From Bacteroidota bacterium (GTDB lineage Bacteria; Bacteroidota; Bacteroidia; Cytophagales; Cytophagaceae), in the NCBI GenBank assembly GCA_023458555.1, contig JAEWYS010000008.1, positions 62,001-126,000 of the forward strand: DNA of 64,000 bases, read 5' to 3'. Below are positions 8,574-17,077 of this stretch, one piece after another. Each line of letters begins with the position of its first letter. Position 1 is the first letter of the stretch. The position numbers and the translations under genes are program-made. The notes beneath the pieces are model-generated. The model had not been told where the DNA came from, made no database searches, and worked only from the letters and a program-made list of their open reading frames with translations.

Positions 8574-9701
8574 ATGAAATTTGTTGTTTCTTCAACAGCC
8601 CTTTTAAAACAACTTGCAGCTATTAACGGAGTTATCACAACAAATCCTGTTGTTCCTATCCTTGAAAACTTTCTGTTTGAAGTTACAGAAGGTAAACTGA
8701 TTATTTCCGCATCAGATCTTCAGACTTCCATGATTACTGAAATCAGTGTGGAAGCCAAAGACAAAGGTAGCATAGCCGTACCTGCCAAGATTCTAATGGA
8801 TACAATGAAAAATCTTCCGGAGCAACCGGTTGCTTTTACCATTGATGAAGAAACCTATACAATTGAAATCAGCTCAGACAACGGACGTTATAAGCTTTCC
8901 GGAGAAAATGCCACTGATTTCCCGAAATTACCGCAGGTCAAAGACGGGTATTCTGTTGATATTCCTTCAGATGTTCTGGAAAGAGCCATATCAAGTACCA
9001 TCTTTGCGGCAAGCAACGATGATTTAAAGCTGGCTATGAATGGTGTTTTTCTCTCGCTGAATGAAACCAATGCAACGTTTGTAGCAACGGATGGTCACAG
9101 GCTTATCCGGTACAGGAGAGTAGATGTGGCTTCTGATATCAGTCATACACTCATTCTGCCCAAAAAGGCGCTTAACTTGCTGAGAACTTCGCTTCCGTCG
9201 GATAATACCAATGTCAAGGTAGATTTTAATACATCCAATGCATTCTTCAGCTTCAACCATATACGGATGATATGCCGGGTCATTGATGAGCGTTTCCCTG
9301 ATTATGAAAATGTAATACCCGTTAGTAATCCTAACAAGCTGACCATTGATCGTGTTGAGCTGCTGAATTCCCTCAAAAGGATTTCCATATACGCCAACAA
9401 AACCACACACCAGGTCCGATTAAAGATCGCTGGCAGCGAATTACAGATTTCTGCCGAAGATCTGGATTTTAGCAATGAAGCCAATGAGCGTCTTTCCTGC
9501 GAGTACGAAGGAGAAGATATGGAAATCGGCTTCAACGCCAGGTTATTGATAGAAATGTTGAATAACCTTGATTCTGAGCTGATTACTTTCCATTTGTCAA
9601 TTCCGAGCCGTGCAGGTCTGATAGCCCCGTCACGACATAAGGATCAGAATGAAGATGTTTTGATGCTTGTGATGCCGGTTATGCTAAACAATTATGTCTG
9701 A
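8574..9701 (+). CDS. dnaN: DNA polymerase III beta subunit (sliding clamp)
   Basis: This 375-residue protein shows the three-domain clamp pattern: it opens MKFVVSSTALLKQLAAINGVI, has ATDGHRLIRYR near 170-180, and ends LMLVMPVMLNNYV, matching the conserved C-terminal MPM(R/L) motif of clamps. It forms the ring that holds replicative polymerase on DNA. The length is standard. No dnaA, recF or origin-like cluster of DnaA boxes is beside it, so it is not in the classical dnaA-dnaN arrangement; this is common in Bacteroidota. A strong hairpin terminator follows. Confidence 0.96.
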   Translation: MKFVVSSTALLKQLAAINGVITTNPVVPILENFLFEVTEGKLIISASDLQTSMITEISVEAKDKGSIAVPAKILMDTMKNLPEQPVAFTIDEETYTIEISSDNGRYKLSGENATDFPKLPQVKDGYSVDIPSDVLERAISSTIFAASNDDLKLAMNGVFLSLNETNATFVATDGHRLIRYRRVDVASDISHTLILPKKALNLLRTSLPSDNTNVKVDFNTSNAFFSFNHIRMICRVIDERFPDYENVIPVSNPNKLTIDRVELLNSLKRISIYANKTTHQVRLKIAGSELQISAEDLDFSNEANERLSCEYEGEDMEIGFNARLLIEMLNNLDSELITFHLSIPSRAGLIAPSRHKDQNEDVLMLVMPVMLNNYV

Positions 9702-9727
9702 TTGGTCAATTAGTTTTTCTTATATCG

Positions 9728-9756
9728 AAAAAGCCTTCTGTAAAGAAGGCTTTTTT
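9728..9756. terminator. Hairpin terminator after dnaN
   Basis: AAAAAGCCTTCT pairs with AGAAGGCTTTTT around a GTAA loop, followed by a T-run. It is a strong intrinsic terminator for dnaN and, being flanked by A and T runs, may also work for the convergent gene at 9805. Confidence 0.85.
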
Positions 9757-9766
9757 ATTTGTTAAT

Positions 9767-9800
9767 CACTCCCCCCCTGAAGGAAAAAGCAGAGGGAGTG
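9767..9800 (-). terminator. Second hairpin between dnaN and the convergent sulfhydrylase gene
   Basis: CACTCCC (9767-9773) pairs with GGGAGTG (9794-9800) across a 20-base loop directly after the minus-strand stop. It may help end the minus-strand transcript, but the loop is long. Confidence 0.35.
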
Positions 9801-9804
9801 AAAT

Positions 9805-11109
9805 TTATCTGATTGAGTCAAAAGCCTGCTGCAGGTCTGCTTTGATATCGTCAATATGCTCTATACCGACACTAAGCCTTAATTGTCCCGGTATAACTCC
9901 GGCCGAACGCTGCTCATCTTCGTTCAGCTGCTGATGAGTAGTAGAAGCAGGATGAATAATCAGTGTCTTTGCATCGCCTACGTTTGCCAGATGGCTTATT
10001 AATTTTAATGAATCAACAAACTTATCAGCTTTTGGCTTGCCTCCTTTTACAATAAAGGAAAGTACGCCGCCAAATCCGTTTTTGAGGTATTTTTTTGCCA
10101 GCGAATGATATGGGCTGGAGGCCAGACCAGGATAGTTCACAGATTCCACCTGGGGATGTTTTTCAAGCCACTCTGCAATAGCCTGCGCATTGTCTACATG
10201 TCTCTGGACTCTTAAAGACAATGTCTCAAGCCCCTGAATCAGCAGGAACGAGTTGAAGGGGCTTATGGCAGGACCCCAGTCTCTCAGTCCTTCAACTCTT
10301 GCCCGGATAATGAAAGCAATGTTGCCAAACGGACCGTTGGAACCAAAAACCTCCCAGAAGTTTAATCCGTGATATCCTTCAGCAGGTTCGCTAAACTGTG
10401 GATATTTGCCATTGCCCCAGTTGTAATTCCCGCCATCTACAATTACTCCGCCGATACTTGTGCCATGCCCACCGATCCATTTCGTTGCAGATTCTACCAC
10501 TATATTAGCGCCGTGCTCCAATGGCTTGAAAAGATAGCCACCGGCTCCGAATGTATTATCCACAATCAGGGGAAGATCATGCTTTTGAGCAAGCTTTGCC
10601 AGTGCCTCAAAATCAGGAATGTTAAACTTTGGATTACCGATTGTTTCCAGATACAGGGCTTTCGTTTTGTCGTCTATCAGCTTTTCAAATGCCTCGGTGC
10701 TGTCTCCTTCGGCAAAGCGAACTTCCACACCAATACGTTTGAATGCTACTTTAAACTGATTGTATGTACCGCCATAAAGCAGAGAGCTGGAAACAAAATT
10801 ATCCCCTGACTGAAGAATATTGTTAAGTGCTATGAACTGCGCAGCCTGCCCGGAAGCCACTGCCAGCGCAGCTGCTCCGCCTTCAAGCGCAGCAACACGC
10901 TTTTCGAATACATCTGTAGTAGGATTCATGATCCTTGTATAGATATTGCCAAACTCTTTTAGGGCAAAAAGATTGGCGCCGTGCTCGGAGTTTTTGAACT
11001 GATAGGAAGTTGTCTGATACAGGGGAACTGCTCTCGATAATGTAGTTGAATCAATCTCCTGACCTGCGTGGAGCTGGAGAGTTTCGAAATGAAGTTTATT
11101 TTCTGACAT
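9805..11109 (-). CDS. O-acetylhomoserine sulfhydrylase (aminocarboxypropyltransferase), PLP-dependent
   Basis: This 434-residue protein belongs to the Cys/Met-metabolism PLP enzyme family. The PLP-binding Lys is K210 in VVESATKWIGGHG, and the phosphate-site YGGTYNQF segment is present near 112-119. Length and the long C-terminal domain ending in SVGIEHIDDIKADLQQAF fit the MetY type, which makes homocysteine from O-acetylhomoserine and sulfide. A cystathionine synthase/lyase role cannot be fully excluded, but those enzymes are usually about 380 residues. It is a single gene with no methionine genes beside it. Confidence 0.87.
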   Translation of the reverse strand: MSENKLHFETLQLHAGQEIDSTTLSRAVPLYQTTSYQFKNSEHGANLFALKEFGNIYTRIMNPTTDVFEKRVAALEGGAAALAVASGQAAQFIALNNILQSGDNFVSSSLLYGGTYNQFKVAFKRIGVEVRFAEGDSTEAFEKLIDDKTKALYLETIGNPKFNIPDFEALAKLAQKHDLPLIVDNTFGAGGYLFKPLEHGANIVVESATKWIGGHGTSIGGVIVDGGNYNWGNGKYPQFSEPAEGYHGLNFWEVFGSNGPFGNIAFIIRARVEGLRDWGPAISPFNSFLLIQGLETLSLRVQRHVDNAQAIAEWLEKHPQVESVNYPGLASSPYHSLAKKYLKNGFGGVLSFIVKGGKPKADKFVDSLKLISHLANVGDAKTLIIHPASTTHQQLNEDEQRSAGVIPGQLRLSVGIEHIDDIKADLQQAFDSIR

Positions 11110-11202
11110 AATATACGATTAGTTAATATGATATAATTTGAATAACTCTACTTAACTTGTAGACTAATATCTCTGTATTCTTTATAAAAAGCAATAAAGT
11201 AC

Positions 11203-11334
11203 ATGCCATTTTTTAGTAAGAAATCTATGCTGCTTATATTGTGTGTTTTATTGTCTGTCTTTTTTATTCCGGAGACTGATTGCCGACCGTTTTATGGAAA
11301 CAAAAGCGTATTCATGTACAAAAGCATTCTTTAA
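11203..11334 (+). CDS. Possible 43-residue secreted or membrane microprotein
   Basis: An open frame from ATG 11203 to TAA 11334 lies in the divergent spacer before asnA. It codes for 43 residues: a basic start (MPFFSKKS), a strong hydrophobic stretch (MLLILCVLLSVFFI) and a short polar tail with one cysteine. This resembles a signal peptide with a very short mature part or a single-pass small membrane protein. There is no clear ribosome-binding site, and a frame of this size can occur by chance in AT-rich DNA, so this is tentative. Confidence 0.25.
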   Translation: MPFFSKKSMLLILCVLLSVFFIPETDCRPFYGNKSVFMYKSIL

Positions 11335-11351
11335 AGTTATCGGTTTTTTAT

Positions 11352-11359
11352 TAGTTTTG
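11352..11359 (+). promoter_or_regulatory. -7 promoter element before asnA
   Basis: TAGTTTTG matches TAnnTTTG and ends 19 bases before the asnA start codon. A matching -33 element is not clear. The rest of the 11110-11378 spacer holds only the possible microprotein frame. Confidence 0.4.
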
Positions 11360-11378
11360 GCAATTAATCGAGTTACTC

Positions 11379-12419
11379 ATGTCTAAAACATTAATTATTC
11401 CAAAGGATTATACATCACCGCTGACAGTACATCAAACCGAGATTGCCATAAAACAGGTCAAGGATTTTTTTCAGGAAGGACTGGCTGCTGCTCTGAATCT
11501 TCGCAGAGTAACGGCTCCGCTGTTTGTAATGCGCGGAACAGGCTTGAATGATGATCTGGGAGGCTGGGAGCGACCTGTTTCTTTTCCTGTAAAAGACATG
11601 GGAGAGGCGGTAGCAGAGGTAGTGCATTCCCTCGCAAAATGGAAGCGGATGAAATTGAAGGACCTGAGACTTGAGCCGGGATTTGGTGTCTATACCGATA
11701 TGAATGCAATTCGTGCGGATGAGACCCTGACGAATATTCATTCGCTGTATGTTGATCAATGGGACTGGGAACTTGTAGTTCGGGATCAGGACAGGACGAT
11801 TGCTTTTCTTAAAGAGATTGTCCGTTCTATATATTCAGTCATATACCGGACCGAAAAGTTTATAGAAGGAAAATATCCGGAAATCAGGGCTACACTGCCT
11901 GAAAATATAATGTTTATCCACTCGGAGGAATTGTTAAAGTTGTATCCGGAGCTGACTCCTAAAGAAAGAGAGGACAAAATTACGGAAAAGTACGGTGCTG
12001 TATTTATTATGGGTATTGGCGCAAAGCTGTCCAACGGCGAGAAGCATGATGACAGAGCCCCGGATTATGATGACTGGGTTACCAATAACGAAGAGGGATA
12101 TCAGGGGCTGAATGGTGATATAATGCTATGGAACCCGGTTTTGGGAAGGGCATTTGAGGTTTCATCAATGGGAATCAGGGTAAATCCGGAAAGTTTGGAG
12201 CAACAACTGGAAATATGCGGAAAGGAAGAACGTAAGCAGTTTACTTTTCACCGGATGTTGCTTAACAATGAGCTTCCACTTTCAATCGGTGGCGGCCTTG
12301 GGCAGTCCAGGCTTTGTATGTTCTTTCTGAAAAAAGCGCATATCGGAGAAGTTCAGGCATCAGTATGGTCTGAAGAGACGAGGAAAAAATGCGTTGAAAA
12401 TAACATCTGGCTGATGTAA
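11379..12419 (+). CDS. asnA: Aspartate--ammonia ligase (asparagine synthetase A)
   Basis: This 346-residue protein matches AsnA, which makes asparagine from aspartate, ammonia and ATP using a class II aminoacyl-tRNA-synthetase-like fold. Recognisable stretches are VTAPLFVMRGTGLNDDLGG (43-61 region), VYTDMNAIRADE, HSLYVDQWDWE and the C-terminal GGGLGQSRLCMFFL, which carries the class II motif 3-type Arg. Length is normal. It stands alone, with a hairpin after it. Confidence 0.95.
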   Translation: MSKTLIIPKDYTSPLTVHQTEIAIKQVKDFFQEGLAAALNLRRVTAPLFVMRGTGLNDDLGGWERPVSFPVKDMGEAVAEVVHSLAKWKRMKLKDLRLEPGFGVYTDMNAIRADETLTNIHSLYVDQWDWELVVRDQDRTIAFLKEIVRSIYSVIYRTEKFIEGKYPEIRATLPENIMFIHSEELLKLYPELTPKEREDKITEKYGAVFIMGIGAKLSNGEKHDDRAPDYDDWVTNNEEGYQGLNGDIMLWNPVLGRAFEVSSMGIRVNPESLEQQLEICGKEERKQFTFHRMLLNNELPLSIGGGLGQSRLCMFFLKKAHIGEVQASVWSEETRKKCVENNIWLM

Positions 12420-12453
12420 CAGCGAAAATCAATTCTATTGGCCAGGAAGCTGA

Positions 12454-12489
12454 TTAATCCCTCAATTGCCCCAGTAATTGGGGGATTAA
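12454..12489 (+). terminator. Hairpin terminator after asnA
   Basis: TTAATCCCTCAATT pairs with AATTGGGGGATTAA with one wobble pair, followed by a short T-run. It lies 35 bases after the asnA stop. Confidence 0.55.
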
Positions 12490-12547
12490 TGTTTTCATAT
12501 GCAGAGAATGTTACTATACAGACAACAGATATACCATACTTTTTAAT

Positions 12548-13990
12548 ATGTCATTGCTTCATAGCTTTGTAGCGCTTATTCCCATACTTTCCTTGTTGTT
12601 TCTTAGTCTCTGGAAAGGAGTGAAGACAGGCATATACGTGAGCACCATTATAACGACAGCATTATTCTTCTTCTGGGGAGGAGAATGGCAGTCATTTATC
12701 GCATCAGTTTTCAGCGCATTGCTCGGAACCATCAATATCCTGATGATTATTTTCGGGGCTGTTTTTTTGTACCATGTTATGGAACAGAAAAAGTTTATAG
12801 CAGGGATTCAGGAATCACTGACAGAAACTCACCCTGATAATCTGTTCCGGTTTTATTTTCTCACATTCTTTCTGACCGGTTTTTTTGAAAGTGTTGCAGG
12901 ATTCGGTACTCCGGGGGCAATAGTTCCCCTGTTGCTGATATCTATGGGTTTTTCCCCGGTTCTTTCAGTATCAGTAGTTTTATTGTTTGATGGCCTGCTG
13001 TCTTTTGCCGGGGCGGTTGGTACTCCGGTCACAGCCGGGCTTGCCATTCCCCTGGGCTTGTCCGACGAGTTGATAAAACTGGTATATACAAACTCCGGTA
13101 TGCTTATTTCTGTTGCAGGGATGGTTTTGCTTTATTTTATCTACCGGATGACTACAGCAGAACATGCCGGTGGAAAATGGTGGTGGCTATACGTTGTAAT
13201 TATGCTGCCGGTAGCGGTTTTCAGCGGATTTCTGCAGGAGCTGACCGGACTTATTGCTTCTGTTTTTCTCGCTTTCTTCGGATATGCTTTCTTATTTACG
13301 CATAAGAAAATTACGATTCGTCCCTGGTTTCCTTACTGGTTGCTTGTTATCGTATTACTTTTACCCAAAATATTTCCTTTTTTCTCCGAATGGCTTTCAT
13401 ATAAAGTGGAGTTTACGTCCATATATGGCACGGACATTAATGCAGCCTTACAACCATTTCGCTCACCACTTATTCCATTTCTGGTTGCTGCTTTCTTTGC
13501 TCTCTTTCTGGCCAACGATTATACCGTGGATTTAAAGCCGGTTATTTCCAAAACCATAGCCGTATTTCTGATTCTGTTTCCTTCACTTGGGCTTACTCAG
13601 CTGATGCTCAATAGTGGGGGAGAACAGACATCCATGATTGATGCGCTCAGTAGTCTTTTTTCTGAATCGGGCAATGCATTTCCGCTGATCAGCCCGTTTG
13701 TGGGAATAGTAGGTACTTTTATTTCCGGGAGCACTACAGTTTCCAATGTGATCTTTGGGGGAGTACAATACTCTTCGTCCATGACTCTTGGAATGAGTGA
13801 GGAAATAATACTTAGTCTGCAGTTGTGCGGTGCTTCCCTGGGGAATGCAATTTGTTTCTTTAATATTATTGCGGCTGGGGCTGTAGCGGGTCTTACTGAC
13901 TATAAAGAAGTATTGCTCAAAAATCTGTATCCGGTACTTGGCGCTGCGGGAATATGCTCATTGCTGGGATATCTTTGCGTTCATTATTAA
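12548..13990 (+). CDS. L-lactate permease family transporter
   Basis: This 480-residue polytopic membrane protein belongs to the LctP/LldP family. The family's glycine-rich loops are visible: FESVAGFGTPGAIVPLLL (about 113-130), AGAVGTPVTAGLAIPLGL (about 153-170) and FISGSTTVSNVIFGG (about 397-411). It should bring lactate or a related 2-hydroxy acid across the inner membrane with protons. It is shorter than E. coli LldP (551). No lactate dehydrogenase or regulator is adjacent, so the substrate is inferred from the family only. Confidence 0.88.
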   Translation: MSLLHSFVALIPILSLLFLSLWKGVKTGIYVSTIITTALFFFWGGEWQSFIASVFSALLGTINILMIIFGAVFLYHVMEQKKFIAGIQESLTETHPDNLFRFYFLTFFLTGFFESVAGFGTPGAIVPLLLISMGFSPVLSVSVVLLFDGLLSFAGAVGTPVTAGLAIPLGLSDELIKLVYTNSGMLISVAGMVLLYFIYRMTTAEHAGGKWWWLYVVIMLPVAVFSGFLQELTGLIASVFLAFFGYAFLFTHKKITIRPWFPYWLLVIVLLLPKIFPFFSEWLSYKVEFTSIYGTDINAALQPFRSPLIPFLVAAFFALFLANDYTVDLKPVISKTIAVFLILFPSLGLTQLMLNSGGEQTSMIDALSSLFSESGNAFPLISPFVGIVGTFISGSTTVSNVIFGGVQYSSSMTLGMSEEIILSLQLCGASLGNAICFFNIIAAGAVAGLTDYKEVLLKNLYPVLGAAGICSLLGYLCVHY

Positions 13991-14008
13991 AAGAAAGCTG
14001 TTTTTAAA

Positions 14009-14044
14009 ATGCCGGAAATTCAGGGTTTCTATTATTTCCGGCAT
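14009..14044. terminator. Bidirectional hairpin between the lactate permease and DyP genes
   Basis: ATGCCGGAAAT and ATTTCCGGCAT form a perfect 11-bp stem between two convergent genes, with T-rich sequence on the left. It probably ends both transcripts. Confidence 0.6.
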
Positions 14045-14051
14045 CTGGTTC

Positions 14052-15428
14052 CTAACGTTCAGCGACTAAAGAGCTGCAAAGAAATTCAATTGCCTTTATA
14101 CCTGGCAGGAAGAAATAATCACCGCCTTTTACGGTAACGAAGCTAGGGATATTTCGGTATCGCCTGCGAAACGGACAGGCCTGTACTTCAAATTGAGTAG
14201 TATTCATCATATTCTCGTTGTAATCGCCCTGTACTCCCATGATGGGGTCTACGTCATTATAGAGTCCGTCGAATTTTCGATTGTTTGACCAGGTATGTTG
14301 TACAAACTCAAACTGCCTCGATATATCCGTATTGAAGCAAACGAATACCAGTCCTCTTTCCTGTTGATCTTCCTCTGTGCTGATGATGTTGGCTATGTTC
14401 ATTTCCGGACAAATGGGAGGGCCATAAGGCCGCCCTCGTCTGAGAAGCCGGTGCTTGTTGGAGGTTTCAATGGAATCCAGCGGGTTGTCGTCAAAACTGT
14501 CTCTGGGATTTGTCCTGCGAATATGAGATCCGATGGGACACTTGTATCCGTGCTTATCTTCCTCATAATACATAAAGTCAAAAATGCCTTTATCCTCAAC
14601 AGGAGTATCCTGACTTTCAGCTAATACCAGAGGCTTGCCGTTGGGCCATCTTCCGACCATCTTTGAGGCCAGAAGGATTGCCTGATCCAAATCCTGATTT
14701 TCGAGCTGCATAATAGTATCCCAGAATTGTCTGACGTGCTGTTCGAGTTGCCTGACAACCATATAAGAGCCATTTTTGCCAAAGTCGAATGAGTCAATCG
14801 CAGGACTGAGGGGCAATACATTGTATGAATTGGGATAGCCTAATATAAATTCTCCGGGGTTAAGCGTATTTTCGGTTACACCGCGATCCTTTATCCCTTT
14901 AATATCCGGCTGGCTCAGACCATCCTGAAAACCAAAATGTTCTTTCCCCTGAGGAAGCGAAGCACTATATATGTGGGATACCAGCTCCATGCCATTCTGA
15001 CTGACACTGCTCCTGAATAAATCAAGCTGATTAAGCGATTCGTTTTCACTGGTGTAAAACTGCATCAGAAGTACATGAACGGGTTGTTGCCTGCTTCCCC
15101 ATTTCCATTTTTCTGTGGCATTATGCCCGAAATCACCGAGTGTCCGGTTTTTATGCGGAGTGTCCATGCCCTGAATAAAATCAATGGAAAATCCATTATA
15201 CTCTGATACATTAACACCAAGCCGAGCAAGTCCTTCGGACGTAAAGGCAATATTCTGACAATTGGCAGAAGGCTTGATTGAGGCATCCTGAAAATGCTGC
15301 TGTTTAAGCCAATGCAAGAAAATATCCCGGTTAGTTACCCGGAGAAAAAGATAGTTGCAAAAAGGTAGTCTGGTATATCCGTGTACCAGTATACCTTGTA
15401 TGGCGGAGAGTTCTGAAGGGGTAATCAT
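14052..15428 (-). CDS. DyP-type (dye-decolorizing) heme peroxidase
   Basis: This 458-residue protein carries the DyP signature GFQDG (166-170) with catalytic Asp169, and a proximal heme-ligand region SHIRRTNPR with His302. DyP enzymes oxidise aromatic substrates with hydrogen peroxide. No Sec or Tat signal is seen, so the protein looks cytoplasmic, and its length suggests one of the larger classes rather than the Tat-exported EfeB type. It starts nine bases after the stop of the two-domain membrane protein gene, which reads first in the same direction; the pair is probably an operon. The physiological substrate is unknown. Confidence 0.9.
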   Translation of the reverse strand: MITPSELSAIQGILVHGYTRLPFCNYLFLRVTNRDIFLHWLKQQHFQDASIKPSANCQNIAFTSEGLARLGVNVSEYNGFSIDFIQGMDTPHKNRTLGDFGHNATEKWKWGSRQQPVHVLLMQFYTSENESLNQLDLFRSSVSQNGMELVSHIYSASLPQGKEHFGFQDGLSQPDIKGIKDRGVTENTLNPGEFILGYPNSYNVLPLSPAIDSFDFGKNGSYMVVRQLEQHVRQFWDTIMQLENQDLDQAILLASKMVGRWPNGKPLVLAESQDTPVEDKGIFDFMYYEEDKHGYKCPIGSHIRRTNPRDSFDDNPLDSIETSNKHRLLRRGRPYGPPICPEMNIANIISTEEDQQERGLVFVCFNTDISRQFEFVQHTWSNNRKFDGLYNDVDPIMGVQGDYNENMMNTTQFEVQACPFRRRYRNIPSFVTVKGGDYFFLPGIKAIEFLCSSLVAER

Positions 15429-15437
15429 AGCACAAAG

Positions 15438-16700
15438 TTAATAGCGTCTGAGAAAGTCTATAAGCTCATCATCGGTCATTTTCCGGAACAGAGCTTCATT
15501 GATTTCAGTATTGTTGTTGATGTTTTTAACAGTAAGCGTTTTATAGGCACTGTACCAGACATCCGTAAAGATCTGGTGCCTTCGGGTCCATGCTTTGAAT
15601 CGTTGCTCGTCCTTGGCGCCGTCATAGATCAGAAAACGTGATCTTGGAAACCCTTTCGTATTGCTCCACACAGCAGTCAGTCCTGCGGATGCCCGGTCAG
15701 TAAAATCACTCAGATAGCTTTCCCAGCTTCCGTCGTAATTGCTGAAAAATAATAACCTTTTTCCTTTGTCTATAATAACCCAGCGTGCAAAGTGTATGGT
15801 TTCTATGTTTCCGAGCTTCCCTTTGTTATAATAAAACCTTGCAAGAAAATAGATGGACTCCAGGACGAGACGGAGGGTGAGATAACGAAACAAGCCCGGT
15901 TTTAGCTCCACCAGATGCGTGAGCTGATTCTGTACGATCCGGTCCTCTTGTTGCTGCAATATTTTAGTATCCTTAAGTTCGCTGTACTTTTCTTCCTGAT
16001 AAATATCCTGTTTCTCATGCCAGCGCAGCAAAATCAGGGCAATGACTGATACCAGAATCAGTAGAGGTATAAAGGGAAGAAGTAGCAGGATTAATAGGGC
16101 AATAATGAGTATTTTGTCCGGACTGAACAGGCTGGGGTGCTTTATTTCCGGGTATTTTTTCATCATGCCGAGATCAGAAAGGTGTTTGGCAATACAGTGC
16201 CTGATTTCATTGGGAGAAAGCTGATGCAATTCGGGATGAGCGTCCAGATAATCTTCTGTTGCTTTGCGTGCTTCTTCTTCATCTTTTATCTGCTGTACAC
16301 TTCGGCCCCAGGTTCCCCGGTAGAAATAAGCTTTATAACCGGATTTGGATTTTAGAAAGCTGATACGGGCATAAAGACTGGAGTCATCTCCGGGATAGTC
16401 AATACAGGCACTGAATAATTGCCTGAAATCACTGGCATTAAGTACCTCCGATAAATGATGATCCAGGTGACCGTCATAATTGGTTGATAGTACCAGATAG
16501 GCCGGGTATAGTTGCTTATTATCGCGTACTACTTCATCAATAATCAGAAATCTTGCAAAGTGAATAGTCGAAATCCGGTTAAAATCCAGCAGTGAATTGC
16601 TTTCCAGATGGCTGTTGATCCGGAAAAGATGCTGCCGGAGTTTTTCTTTTTCCTCAGTTCGTATTTCAGCAATAAAATTAAAGGGATGTTGATGGATCAT
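15438..16700 (-). CDS. Membrane-anchored two-domain protein paired with DyP peroxidase, function unknown
   Basis: This 420-residue protein has two related halves. The first (about 44-115) has STIHFARFLIIDE and LVLSTNYDG; the second (about 290-380) has ETIHFARWVIIDK and LFFSNYDGSWESYL. The shared 'IHFAR..IID...SNYDG' pattern shows an internal duplication. Between them, about 192-226, lies a strongly hydrophobic stretch that could form one or two membrane segments, followed by a charged helix. I do not recognise an enzyme motif. The gene lies directly before the DyP gene, nine bases apart, so a role in delivering substrate to or anchoring the peroxidase is a reasonable but untested inference. 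Confidence 0.75.
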   Translation of the reverse strand: MIHQHPFNFIAEIRTEEKEKLRQHLFRINSHLESNSLLDFNRISTIHFARFLIIDEVVRDNKQLYPAYLVLSTNYDGHLDHHLSEVLNASDFRQLFSACIDYPGDDSSLYARISFLKSKSGYKAYFYRGTWGRSVQQIKDEEEARKATEDYLDAHPELHQLSPNEIRHCIAKHLSDLGMMKKYPEIKHPSLFSPDKILIIALLILLLLPFIPLLILVSVIALILLRWHEKQDIYQEEKYSELKDTKILQQQEDRIVQNQLTHLVELKPGLFRYLTLRLVLESIYFLARFYYNKGKLGNIETIHFARWVIIDKGKRLLFFSNYDGSWESYLSDFTDRASAGLTAVWSNTKGFPRSRFLIYDGAKDEQRFKAWTRRHQIFTDVWYSAYKTLTVKNINNNTEINEALFRKMTDDELIDFLRRY

Positions 16701-16997
16701 CGACTGTATAATGAATTTTGGGATAAAAATATGTTATCGTATTATAAAAGTATAAAAGAAATGATTTTTTATCATCATATATTTAGCATATGCTTTTCAT
16801 GAAAATAATAAAACAAATATAATATTTTAAAATTAAGTGATTTAAATTATTGTTTGCGCATACAAAATTACATACCGTTTATTTGTTGGTTTATTGATGG
16901 TTTTTAAATCAAGTTATATTGTGTTTGTCGGGTTTTTATTTGCACTTTTGCTATGACAATTACCGCTAAACGATTACATTTTGCGGGTAAAAAGTAT

Positions 16998-17005
16998 TAA
17001 ATTTG
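16998..17005 (+). promoter_or_regulatory. -7 promoter element before the GH8 giant gene
   Basis: TAAATTTG matches TAnnTTTG. Its last three bases are a TTG that could be mistaken for an upstream start codon of the large gene; a promoter here puts the transcript start near 17010 and favours the ATG at 17078. The rest of the 16701-17077 spacer is very AT-rich, without other recognisable features. Confidence 0.42.
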
Positions 17006-17077
17006 AAAGCTCTGCCGGCAGCATTTCGTCTGCCATTATCGGTTTTTGCAATCTCTTGTATTTATTATTCCTTACGT

